DNA of 54,360 nucleotides from Cytophagales bacterium (lineage in GTDB: Bacteria; Bacteroidota; Bacteroidia; Cytophagales; Spirosomataceae), in NCBI GenBank assembly GCA_013298025.1, contig JAAFJE010000027.1, forward strand, positions 1 to 54,360, given 5' to 3'. Each line of letters opens with the position of its first letter. The stretch's first letter is position 1. Positions 25,944 through 33,184 of this stretch are shown piece after piece. The notes under the pieces are model-generated. The model saw only the letters and a program-made list of their open reading frames with translations, searched no databases and was not told the origin of the DNA. Made by a program: the position numbers and the translations under genes.

Positions 25944-26003
25944 TTTACGTATGCTCAATGTTTTGTACCTTTGCAAAGGTAGCTAAGAACTACCGCTCTC
26001 AAA
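25944..26003. promoter_or_regulatory. palindromic bidirectional promoter
   Basis: A perfect 16-base palindrome (TACCTTTGCAAAGGTA, 25966-25981) contains an exact TAnnTTTG box on each strand. On the minus strand TTTG lies exactly 18 bases upstream (complement of 26000-26003). On the plus strand TTTA lies exactly 18 bases upstream (25944-25947). It would drive the dehydrogenase operon leftwards and the 26075 gene rightwards. Confidence 0.65.
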
Positions 26004-26074
26004 TAATTGGGCAAAATTACAAAGAAATATTTGATGAAAGTGCCTAAAGTTTTAAAATAACAATCCTTACAAAC

Positions 26075-26533
26075 ATGATAAACCAAACACTCATTTCACT
26101 TTCCATTCGTATGTTTATACTTTCTTTATTGTTTTCATTTTACTCGATGTTGGGGCATCATCGAGCAACGAAGCCCTTGCCCGTCGATACGTTATCGGTA
26201 AATATTAATACCGAAACTAAGCTCAAAATCCAGCGAAAAATAACCCAACGGGAACAACATACCCAAGGAAACGCTGTGACAGAGCAACGTACTATAACGA
26301 TAAAAGTGCAAAATATTTTATCGAAAAAAATTATGGTTCGAGTCGAAGAACTGCTACCCGATGTACATCAGCCTAGCATTGAGTTGGAATTGATGCAACA
26401 TTCCAATGCTACTTTCGACATAGAGCATAATCGCTTGGTTTGGAGCTTGAACCTAAAACCAAAACAAATCATCAACCTTGCTGTGAAGTACAAAGTGGTA
26501 TATCAAAAAGGCACGCCTAAGATATACTTATAG
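26075..26533 (+). CDS. small secreted protein with DUF4139-like C-terminal half
   Basis: This 152-residue protein has a hydrophobic N-terminus (MFILSLLFSFYSML within the first 26 residues) that serves as signal peptide or anchor. The rest resembles the last third of DUF4139/MuiA-type proteins: TITIKVQNILSKKIMVRVEE, a proline-containing turn, then NRLVWSLNLKPKQIINLAVKYKV. Full DUF4139 proteins exceed 500 residues, so this is a free-standing or reduced version; function is unknown. It diverges from the dehydrogenase gene across a symmetrical promoter and is followed by an imperfect inverted repeat at 26541-26658. Confidence 0.55.
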   Translation: MINQTLISLSIRMFILSLLFSFYSMLGHHRATKPLPVDTLSVNINTETKLKIQRKITQREQHTQGNAVTEQRTITIKVQNILSKKIMVRVEELLPDVHQPSIELELMQHSNATFDIEHNRLVWSLNLKPKQIINLAVKYKVVYQKGTPKIYL

Positions 26534-26540
26534 ATAAGGG

Positions 26541-26658
26541 CTGTACGAAGGATTTTGCTGGTTTAACTATCTGTCGCATGATGCTCAAATTGAGTAAAAT
26601 AAGGGCTTTTCTCAATTGCTGCAAACATTTCGACTATAGCCAGTAAATCCTTCGTATA
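26541..26658. repeat. widely spaced imperfect inverted repeat
   Basis: TGTACGAAGGATTTTGCTGG near 26542-26561 is matched by the complement of CCAGTAAATCCTTCGTATA ending near 26658. The arms are about 80 bases apart between two convergent genes. There is no T run, so a terminator role is uncertain. Confidence 0.5.
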
Positions 26659-26660
26659 GG

Positions 26661-27254
26661 CTATTGTTGGTATGCAAAAGCAACAATAATCATGACAATT
26701 GCAATAGATACATTCAGTTTTTCTTGTTGATACATTACTTTACTATATCTTACCATTATCTGATAACCTGCCCACCAAAAAGGCATATTCGTAAAACTCG
26801 ACCAATGTAATAAGTCTGGAACGAAATAATAGAAAAAATAATCATTAAAGATAAAATAAGCTAAAAAGTTAAATAGTAACTCTAGTATCAATAAAAAACT
26901 TGACTCTAAGACAAAGGTCATCAATCGTCCCCGTTTCTTAGGAGATAATTGATAGTTTTTGTGAAAACAAATATATACCGAAGCCAACCCCCACATAATA
27001 GGGCCATAGGAAGAAGTAATACCCCGATGAATGGGTAATGTACGATATATCCAAATAGGGGTATGAAAAATCCAATCTATAATCTTGAATAGGAATAATT
27101 CTCCAAACATTCCAAACCACGAGCCAAAAATAAAATAGCTCAAAAGAAGCCGCCAATCAACATGATATTGCCTTTTTTTGAAGAACATTTGTGCCCAAAT
27201 GAATAATGGAATGCACTGAGCAATCGTAAAAAATAACAACTTATAAACCATCAT
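26661..27254 (-). CDS. integral membrane protein of unknown function
   Basis: This 197-residue protein is almost entirely hydrophobic, with about five or six membrane helices and many Trp, Phe and Tyr residues. Its most striking loop is RTLPIHRGITSSYGPIMWG in the middle. I do not recognise a family with confidence; some Gram-positive CBO0543-type proteins have similar size and character, but this is a loose impression. ATG codons at 27254 and 27251 are both possible. Upstream on the minus strand TAGCTTTG (27313-27306) matches the -7 box. Confidence 0.6.
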   Translation of the reverse strand: MMVYKLLFFTIAQCIPLFIWAQMFFKKRQYHVDWRLLLSYFIFGSWFGMFGELFLFKIIDWIFHTPIWIYRTLPIHRGITSSYGPIMWGLASVYICFHKNYQLSPKKRGRLMTFVLESSFLLILELLFNFLAYFIFNDYFFYYFVPDLLHWSSFTNMPFWWAGYQIMVRYSKVMYQQEKLNVSIAIVMIIVAFAYQQ

Positions 27255-27305
27255 AAAGGTAAGTTTTTGATTGTTTTATCAACATTTTACAAAAAAGAAA
27301 TACAA

Positions 27306-27340
27306 CAAAGCTAAAACCAAAATAAGGTTTTACTACCAAC
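27306..27340 (-). promoter_or_regulatory. candidate promoter for the membrane protein
   Basis: On the minus strand, TAGCTTTG (27313-27306) matches TAnnTTTG exactly. The best -33 candidate is GTTG (27340-27337), 23 bases away, which is imperfect in sequence and spacing. Confidence 0.35.
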
Positions 27341-27353
27341 ATTTCACTGAAAT

Positions 27354-27383
27354 TTTACGAAAAATGTCTGTCTGATATATTTG
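27354..27383 (+). promoter_or_regulatory. candidate promoter of an orphan transcript
   Basis: TATATTTG (27376-27383) is an exact -7 box. TTTA (27354-27357) lies 18 bases upstream. No protein gene follows before a terminator at 27538-27571, implying a transcript of about 180 bases. Confidence 0.45.
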
Positions 27384-27571
27384 ATGTGCCAACATTTGGT
27401 ATGTATTTATTCTTAAAAAAATGACTATTTCTATAACAATCGTTTTACACAAATGGTAATAGCGTTGTTGAAGACAATATGAAATAGGTTTTGTAGCTTG
27501 CTACAGAGTCTCATTTTGGTGTGTTAGTGATGCAATATTGGCGGGCATTGGTAATGCTCGCCAAATTTTTT
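27384..27571 (+). ncRNA. candidate structured small RNA
   Basis: The stretch has a promoter-like sequence before it, a terminator at its end and no coding frame. AAAATGACTATTTC (27418-27431) pairs in two parts: CTATTTC with GAAATAG (27481-27487) and AAAATGA with TCATTTT (27511-27517). Between the two 3' strands lies a hairpin TGTAG/CTACA (27492-27505), giving a three-way junction. Inside the first helix, AACAA and CG (27435-27442) pair with CGTTGTT (27463-27469). The size is near that of 6S RNA, but I cannot assign a family. Confidence 0.45.
27538..27571 (+). terminator. orphan terminator upstream of argF'
   Basis: Twelve-base arms (27538-27549 and 27553-27564, one G-T pair) with core TTGGCGGGCATT are followed by ATTTTTTT. 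No plus-strand protein gene lies upstream, so it probably ends a small RNA. Confidence 0.75.
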
Positions 27572-27648
27572 AGCCTTAAATGCTTCTTTCAAGCCTTGCC
27601 CTACGAATAGTTTTACAAAAATACAGTAGTGATTTTCATAATTAGAAA

Positions 27649-27739
27649 TAACTTTGTATTCTCAAATTGTTTAGCCGTTTTTTACCAAAAAGGGGCTAAA
27701 CCCAAAAGTTTTGTGTAATAGCCGAATTATTGCACAAAA
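27649..27739 (+). promoter_or_regulatory. argF' promoter box and structured leader
   Basis: TAACTTTG (27649-27656) matches the -7 box, without a good -33 element. The leader then holds two hairpins. The first has GTTTAGCC (27669-27676) pairing with 27694-27701 plus an inner T/A helix. The second has an 11-base helix with one G-T pair (27709-27719 with 27729-27739). Neither is followed by a T run. They may control arg expression at the RNA level, which is inference. Confidence 0.4.
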
Positions 27740-27783
27740 GCTGGTATTATTTTCGGAAGTAACCGCTTTTTCGTATTGCTAAA

Positions 27784-28758
27784 ATGAAACACTTTTTATC
27801 GGTTAAAGATGCTGTTGATGTGCAGGCTCTTGTGAAAGAGGCCTTGTTGTATAAAAAAACGCCTTATGCTGACAAGCATATCGGTAAAAACCGAACAATG
27901 GGCTTGTTGTTCTTCAATTCGAGTTTACGAACCCGCTTGAGTACACAAAGGGCTGCTCAAAATTTAGGTCTTGAACTGATAGTGATGAATGTAAGCCAAG
28001 ATGGCTGGGGCTTAGAATTTGCCGAAGGGGCTATCATGAATGGCAACAAAGCCGAGCATATCAAAGAAGCCGCTCCTGTGATTGGACAGTACTGCGACAT
28101 TGTGGGTATTCGGAGCTTTCCATCGCTTACCGACCGTGAAGACGACTACAACGAAACCGTTATCAACCAGTTTGTGAAATATACAGGTCGCCCCATCGTG
28201 AGCTTAGAGTCGGCAACACGCCACCCTTTACAATCGCTGGCCGATTTGATTACCATAGAAGAACTCAAACCAAAGCCTCGTCCGAAAGTGGTCCTCACGT
28301 GGGCTCCCCACGTAAAGGCTTTACCACAGGCTGTACCCAATTCTTTTGCCGAATGGATGAACGCCGCCGACGTTGATTTTGTGATTACACACCCCAAAGG
28401 CTATGAGCTTGCCCCCGAATTTGTAGGCGATGCCAAAGTCACCTACAACCAAGAGGAGGCTTTTGCCGATGCCGATTTCATCTATGCCAAAAACTGGTCG
28501 TCGTACCAAGACTATGGCAAAATCCTCAACCAAGACCCTGCTTGGATGGTGACAATGGACAAAATGAAGCTTACCAACAATGCTAAATTTATGCACTGCT
28601 TGCCCGTGCGTCGCAATGTGGTGGTAGAAGATGCCGTACTCGATTCGCCGCATTCGGTGGTAGTACAGCAAGCAGGCAACCGTATTTGGGCGGCTCAGGT
28701 CGTGATAAAGCAATTGTTGCTCAAAATCATCCGTGAAGAAAGTCCTTATTTATTCTAA
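27784..28758 (+). CDS. argF': N-succinylornithine (or N-acetylornithine) carbamoyltransferase
   Basis: This enzyme transfers a carbamoyl group to an N-acylated ornithine, replacing classical ornithine carbamoyltransferase in Bacteroidota arginine synthesis. The 324-residue protein matches the Bacteroides fragilis enzyme almost throughout: FFNSSLRTRLSTQ (residues 43-55, carbamoyl phosphate), ATRHPLQSLADLITIEE, TWAPH, LPQAVPNSFAEWMNA and HCLPVRRN. Residue 90, which decides acyl-group choice in this family (Pro for succinyl, Glu for acetyl), is Ala here, in NKAEHIKEA. Absence of Glu favours succinylornithine. The gene ends at its own terminator, separate from the other arg genes. Confidence 0.92.
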   Translation: MKHFLSVKDAVDVQALVKEALLYKKTPYADKHIGKNRTMGLLFFNSSLRTRLSTQRAAQNLGLELIVMNVSQDGWGLEFAEGAIMNGNKAEHIKEAAPVIGQYCDIVGIRSFPSLTDREDDYNETVINQFVKYTGRPIVSLESATRHPLQSLADLITIEELKPKPRPKVVLTWAPHVKALPQAVPNSFAEWMNAADVDFVITHPKGYELAPEFVGDAKVTYNQEEAFADADFIYAKNWSSYQDYGKILNQDPAWMVTMDKMKLTNNAKFMHCLPVRRNVVVEDAVLDSPHSVVVQQAGNRIWAAQVVIKQLLLKIIREESPYLF

Positions 28759-28768
28759 TGAAATGGTC

Positions 28769-28799
28769 AACCTTGTGTTGCAAAACACAAGGTTTTTTA
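28769..28799 (+). terminator. terminator after argF'
   Basis: Perfect 11-base arms AACCTTGTGTT (28769-28779) and AACACAAGGTT (28784-28794), loop GCAA, then a T run. It separates argF' from argB. Confidence 0.85.
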
Positions 28800-28808
28800 T
28801 AACCTTCT

Positions 28809-28851
28809 TGTGAGATTTGTAAAACTCACAGCTTGAAGCGAGTAACTCGCT
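28809..28851. promoter_or_regulatory. two adjacent palindromes upstream of argB
   Basis: The first (28809-28830) has TGTGAG and CTCACA ends with TTT/AAA inside and a single mismatch. The second (28837-28851) is AGCGAGT-A-ACTCGCT. Both fall between the argF' terminator and the argB start, where an operator for an arginine regulator could sit. The regulator is not identified. Confidence 0.4.
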
Positions 28852-28883
28852 CAACACACAACACGCATTTTATATCGTATCCA

Positions 28884-29666
28884 ATGAAACTAACCGTTGT
28901 TAAAATTGGTGGCAATGTGATTGATAATCCAACTTTGTGTAGCCAATTTTTAGCAGATTTTGCTCAAATACCTCAACCTAAAATTTTGATACATGGCGGA
29001 GGAAAAATTGCTACGCAAATAGCCGAAAAATTAGGCATCGAAACCGTGATGGTAGAAGGCCGCCGTATTACCGATAAAGCTATGCTCGACGTGGTGACAA
29101 TGGTGTATGGGGGCTTGGTAAACAAATCGCTGGTAGCCCAATTGCAAGCATTACAAACCAACGCCATCGGACTTACCGGTGCCGATGGCGGTGTGATTCG
29201 TTCCCAAAAAAGACCTGTCAAAGAAATTGATTATGGCTTTGTGGGCGACATTGAAAAGGTTGATGCCCAACAAATTGCTGGAATGCTGGTACAAGGCTTA
29301 ACGCCTGTTTTTGCTCCATTGACGTTCGATTGGGAAGGTAATATGCTCAATACCAATGCCGATACGCAAGCTCAATCGGTCGCTACAGCAATGGCCACTG
29401 CTTTTACCGTAAACTTGGTATATTGTTTCGAGAAAAAGGGCGTTTTGGCTAATCCAGACGATGACGATTCGGTTATAGCCGAACTAAAACCTGATTTATA
29501 CGCTACCTACAAAGCTTCAGGGGCAATCAACAAAGGAATGATTCCAAAACTAGATAATGCCTTTAAAGCCCTGCAAGAAGGCGTAGCCCAAGTAACCATC
29601 TGTCATGCCAAAGAAGTATTGGCTGCCGTGAAAGATGGCACGGCTGGCACTACATTGCTTTTGTAA
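28884..29666 (+). CDS. argB: N-acyl-L-glutamate kinase (acetylglutamate kinase family)
   Basis: ArgB phosphorylates N-acetylglutamate (probably N-succinylglutamate in this phylum) with ATP in arginine synthesis. From the ATG at 28884 the protein has 260 residues, normal for the family. The amino-acid kinase motifs are VVKIGGNVI (residues 5-13), LIHGGGK (35-41), EGRRITDKAMLDVV (58-71) and the NTNADTQAQSVATAMA segment. A TTG at 28833 opens a longer frame, but that extension runs through palindromes and lacks family similarity. Two bases separate its stop from the ADP-ribosylglycohydrolase start, so the genes are co-transcribed. Confidence 0.93.
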   Translation: MKLTVVKIGGNVIDNPTLCSQFLADFAQIPQPKILIHGGGKIATQIAEKLGIETVMVEGRRITDKAMLDVVTMVYGGLVNKSLVAQLQALQTNAIGLTGADGGVIRSQKRPVKEIDYGFVGDIEKVDAQQIAGMLVQGLTPVFAPLTFDWEGNMLNTNADTQAQSVATAMATAFTVNLVYCFEKKGVLANPDDDDSVIAELKPDLYATYKASGAINKGMIPKLDNAFKALQEGVAQVTICHAKEVLAAVKDGTAGTTLLL

Positions 29667-29668
29667 TT

Positions 29669-30610
29669 ATGACGAATCTGATGAAAACACAAGGCTTTAT
29701 ATTTGGCATTGCCCTAGGCGATGCAATGGGTGTGCCCGTCGAGTTTATGAGTCGTAAGCACCTAAAGACCAATCCTGTAGTTGATTTGCGTGCCTTCGGA
29801 ACGCACCATCAGCCCCAAGGTACTTGGTCTGACGACACCTCTTTGGCCTTTTGTTTGGTAGAAGAATTGATAGAAGGCTTCGATTTACTAAGATTAGGCA
29901 ATCGTTTTTGTCGCTGGTACAACGATGCTTATTGGAGTACCCACGGCTATATTTTTGATGTAGGAGTTTCTACACGTAACGCCATCGACCGACTTCAAAA
30001 AGGTGTTTCGCCTTTACATTCGGGTGAAAGCGATGAGTATTCCAATGGCAATGGCTCGCTGATGCGTATTTTGCCTTTGGCGTATTATGTGAAAAATAAG
30101 TCGATTGCCGATAGGTTTGCCTTGGTCAAACAGGTGTCGGGTATTACACACGCCCATATTCGCTCGGTAATTGGTTGCTTTTTTGCCGTAGAATATTTGA
30201 TTGCTTTGATGAAAGGTAAAGAAAAATATGAGGCATACCTCGATACCCAAAACCTTGTGCGTGATTACCTCGCTAGTTTGCAGGTAAAAACCAGCGAATT
30301 GGAATTATACAACCGCATTCTTTTCGACGACATTACGCATACGCCCGAAGAAGAAATCTTTTCATCGGGCTATATTGTACATACCTTAGAATCGTGCCTG
30401 TGGTCTTTTCTTACAACAACATCTTTTGCCGATGCTGTACTGAAAGGTATCAATCTGGGCGACGATACCGACACCATCGGCAGTGTAACAGCCGCTTGGG
30501 CGGGCTATTACTATGGCTTCGAGGCAATTCCACAAGTATGGGTAGAAGGAATGCAACGCAAAGATGATATTATTGATTTAAGTCAACGCTTTGCTCAGAA
30601 GTTTTTTTAG
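29669..30610 (+). CDS. ADP-ribosylglycohydrolase-family protein
   Basis: This 313-residue protein belongs to the DraG/ARH family, which uses two magnesium ions to remove ADP-ribose from modified residues, classically arginine. Motifs are complete: GIALGDAMGVPVEF at the start, GTWSDDTSLAF with metal-binding aspartates, GNGSLMRILPLAYY in the middle, and GDDTDTIGSVTAAWAG near the end. It lies two bases after argB and 38 before argE, inside an arginine operon where no ADP-ribosylation step is known. Its target may be a protein, a nucleic acid or a free ADP-ribose compound. Confidence 0.9.
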   Translation: MTNLMKTQGFIFGIALGDAMGVPVEFMSRKHLKTNPVVDLRAFGTHHQPQGTWSDDTSLAFCLVEELIEGFDLLRLGNRFCRWYNDAYWSTHGYIFDVGVSTRNAIDRLQKGVSPLHSGESDEYSNGNGSLMRILPLAYYVKNKSIADRFALVKQVSGITHAHIRSVIGCFFAVEYLIALMKGKEKYEAYLDTQNLVRDYLASLQVKTSELELYNRILFDDITHTPEEEIFSSGYIVHTLESCLWSFLTTTSFADAVLKGINLGDDTDTIGSVTAAWAGYYYGFEAIPQVWVEGMQRKDDIIDLSQRFAQKFF

Positions 30611-30648
30611 CAAAGCTCACCATTCAAAAATCGGCATTTGTCATTGAT

Positions 30649-31722
30649 ATGACTTTACAAGAACAACTTACCCAAGACGCAATCGAACTGTTGAAACGTT
30701 TGATTGCAACGCCTTCATTTAGTCGGGAAGAAAACCTCACTGGCGATATTTTAGAAGAGTTTTTCAGAGAAAGAAATATTCCTTTTCGTAGAAAAATCAA
30801 CAATATTTGGGCGAGAAACCAACACTTTAATCCTGCCTTACCCACCGTTTTACTCAATTCGCACCACGATACCGTAAAACCAAATCCCAAATGGACACTC
30901 GACCCTTTTGCACCAATCGTACAAGATGGCAAGCTTTTTGGCTTGGGTAGCAACGACGCTGGCGGCTGTTTGGTGAGTTTGTTGGCTACGTTTTGTTACT
31001 ATTACTACCGCACCGACCTCCAATACAATGTGCTTTTTGTGGCTTCGGCAGAAGAAGAAATTTCGGGAGTCAATGGATTAGAATTATTGCTGGAAGAAAA
31101 AGATTTACCCGAAATAGCTTTCGCCATTGTTGGCGAGCCTACCCAAATGCACTTGGCGATTGCCGAAAAAGGCTTGATGGTGGTCGATTGCGTAGCACAT
31201 GGCAAGGCTGGCCATGCGGCAAGAGAAGAAGGCGACAACGCAATTTATAAGGCGATTCAAGATATTAATTGGATTACAGGCTTTCAATTTCCGAAAATAT
31301 CGCCTGTATTAGGCCCTGTAAAAATGTCGGTGACAGTCATTAATGCAGGCAAACAACACAACGTTGTACCCGATTCTTGTACTTTTACCATCGACTGCCG
31401 GGTGACAGAACAATACACTTTAGAAGAGGTTTTAGCAACCATCCGCACCAATATCGCCTCCGAAGCCAATCCCCGTTCGGTGCGTTTAAGGCCTTCGTCG
31501 ATTCCCGAAAATCATCCGATTGTACAAGCTGGCTTGGCATTGGGGCGTACTACTTACGGCTCGCCCACGACTTCCGACCAAGCGGTTTTGTCATGTCAAT
31601 CGCTCAAATTGGGCCCTGGTCATTCCGAACGCTCGCATACTGCCGACGAATTTATTTATTTGCAAGAAATAGAAGAAGGCATTGATTTATATATCAAAAT
31701 GTTGAATAAAACCATTTTATAA
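30649..31722 (+). CDS. argE: M20-family N-acylornithine/N-acylcitrulline deacylase
   Basis: This metallopeptidase-fold amidohydrolase removes the acyl group from an acylated arginine intermediate, here most likely N-succinylcitrulline given the neighbouring carbamoyltransferase. The 357-residue protein has the M20 metal ligands and catalytic residues in order: NSHHDTV (His73, Asp75 as catalytic acid region), GSNDAGG (Asp103), SAEEEISG (Glu136-Glu137), GEPT and GHSERSHTADEF near the C-terminus. A dimerisation-domain segment (AHGKAGHAAREEG) is present. Position between argB and argH supports the arginine role over other M20 activities. It is shorter than E. coli ArgE. Confidence 0.9.
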   Translation: MTLQEQLTQDAIELLKRLIATPSFSREENLTGDILEEFFRERNIPFRRKINNIWARNQHFNPALPTVLLNSHHDTVKPNPKWTLDPFAPIVQDGKLFGLGSNDAGGCLVSLLATFCYYYYRTDLQYNVLFVASAEEEISGVNGLELLLEEKDLPEIAFAIVGEPTQMHLAIAEKGLMVVDCVAHGKAGHAAREEGDNAIYKAIQDINWITGFQFPKISPVLGPVKMSVTVINAGKQHNVVPDSCTFTIDCRVTEQYTLEEVLATIRTNIASEANPRSVRLRPSSIPENHPIVQAGLALGRTTYGSPTTSDQAVLSCQSLKLGPGHSERSHTADEFIYLQEIEEGIDLYIKMLNKTIL

Positions 31723-31780
31723 GCGTTGGGGCTTGGCAAACTTTGGCACAACGCTCACGATTATTTAAACTCCTGTACCC

Positions 31781-33118
31781 ATGAGTAAGCTTTGGCAAAA
31801 AGATAATACTGCTGTTAATGCAAAAATAGAAAAATTTACGGTAGGTCGTGACCCCGAATTTGACCTACTTTTAGCCGAATTTGATGTGTTGGGTTCGTTG
31901 GCCCATACTCGTATGTTGGCAAGCATCGGGCTATTGGAAGATACAGAATTGAATGCCGTACAAGCCGAGTTGAAAAATATTTACCAGACGATTCAACAGG
32001 GGGCATTTGTGATTGAAGAAGGCATCGAAGATGTGCATTCACAAGTAGAATTGCTCTTGACTCGCCAATTGGGAGAAGCTGGAAAAAAAATTCACTCTGG
32101 CCGCTCTCGCAACGACCAAGTGCTTGTCGATTTGAAACTTTTCACCAGAGCGAGGCTACAAACCTTGGCAACGGCTACACAGCAACTTTTTGAATTATTG
32201 ATTCAATTGAGCGATAAATTCAAAGATGTATTGTTGCCCGGCTATACCCACCTGCAAATTGCCATGCCCTCGTCGTTTGGGCTATGGCTGGGGGCTTATG
32301 CCGAAGGCTTGGTTGACGACATGGAAATGTTGCAAACGGCCTATCGCTTGGCCAACAAAAATCCGCTTGGGTCGGGGGCTGGCTATGGCTCGTCGTTTCC
32401 TCTCAACAGAACCATGACCACCCAATTGCTGGGCTTCGATAACCTGCATTACAATGTTGTATATGCCCAGATGTCGAGAGGAAAAACGGAGCTTTTTGCC
32501 GTTACGGCCATTGCCCAAATCGCCGCTACCTTGTCGAGATTGGCAATGGATATATGTTTGTACAATTCTCAAAACTTTGGCTTTATCAAACTTCCCGACG
32601 AAATGACAACGGGCAGCTCGATTATGCCACACAAGAAAAATCCAGACGTAGCCGAATTGCTTCGTGGTAAAACCAATCGTTTGAAAGGTTTACCCAATGA
32701 AATTATGTTGGTAATGACCAATTTACCTTCAGGATACCACCGTGAAATGCAGGTGTTGAAAGAAGTACTGATGCCTGCTTTCGACGAAATTTTAGACTGT
32801 ATCGACATGACGCACTTTATGCTTTCGGGTATTGAAGTGAAGACAGGCATTTTAGATGACCCCAAATACGATTTGTTGTTTTCGGTAGAAAGAGTCAACG
32901 AATTGGTATTGCAAGGTGTGCCTTTCCGTGAAGCCTATCGCATTATTGGCAACGAAATCAACAACGGTGCATACCAACCCAATCGACATTTACAACATAC
33001 GCACGAGGGTAGCATTGGCAATCTTTGCAATGCCCAAATTACGGAAATGATGCAGGAAGTTGTGGCGAGATTTGGTTTTGAAAAAGTAGAACAAGCGATT
33101 GAAAATTTATTGCAATAA
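31781..33118 (+). CDS. argH: argininosuccinate lyase
   Basis: ArgH splits argininosuccinate into arginine and fumarate, the last arginine step. The 445-residue protein has the fumarase/aspartase signature GSSIMPHKKNPD (residues 278-289), the HSGRSRNDQV segment (105-114) and the PGYTHLQIAMP segment with catalytic His157. It ends the operon, 58 bases after argE, and is followed by a terminator shared with the convergent araC-type gene. argC, argD and argG are not in this window. Confidence 0.96.
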   Translation: MSKLWQKDNTAVNAKIEKFTVGRDPEFDLLLAEFDVLGSLAHTRMLASIGLLEDTELNAVQAELKNIYQTIQQGAFVIEEGIEDVHSQVELLLTRQLGEAGKKIHSGRSRNDQVLVDLKLFTRARLQTLATATQQLFELLIQLSDKFKDVLLPGYTHLQIAMPSSFGLWLGAYAEGLVDDMEMLQTAYRLANKNPLGSGAGYGSSFPLNRTMTTQLLGFDNLHYNVVYAQMSRGKTELFAVTAIAQIAATLSRLAMDICLYNSQNFGFIKLPDEMTTGSSIMPHKKNPDVAELLRGKTNRLKGLPNEIMLVMTNLPSGYHREMQVLKEVLMPAFDEILDCIDMTHFMLSGIEVKTGILDDPKYDLLFSVERVNELVLQGVPFREAYRIIGNEINNGAYQPNRHLQHTHEGSIGNLCNAQITEMMQEVVARFGFEKVEQAIENLLQ

Positions 33119-33140
33119 GCCCTTCAGCACGAAGGATTGG

Positions 33141-33184
33141 GCAAGGGTAAGACTACGAACGTAAGTTTTATCCTTGCTTTTTTA
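33141..33184. terminator. terminator between argH and the AraC-type gene
   Basis: GCAAGGGTAA (33141-33150) pairs with TTATCCTTGC (33168-33177, one G-T pair), followed by seven T residues. The right arm includes the stop codon of the minus-strand regulator gene. Confidence 0.8.

Noticed and set aside
28833-28883. N-terminal extension of argB from a TTG codon
   Set aside because: The extension crosses the palindromes and has no family similarity; the ATG at 28884 gives a normal ArgB.
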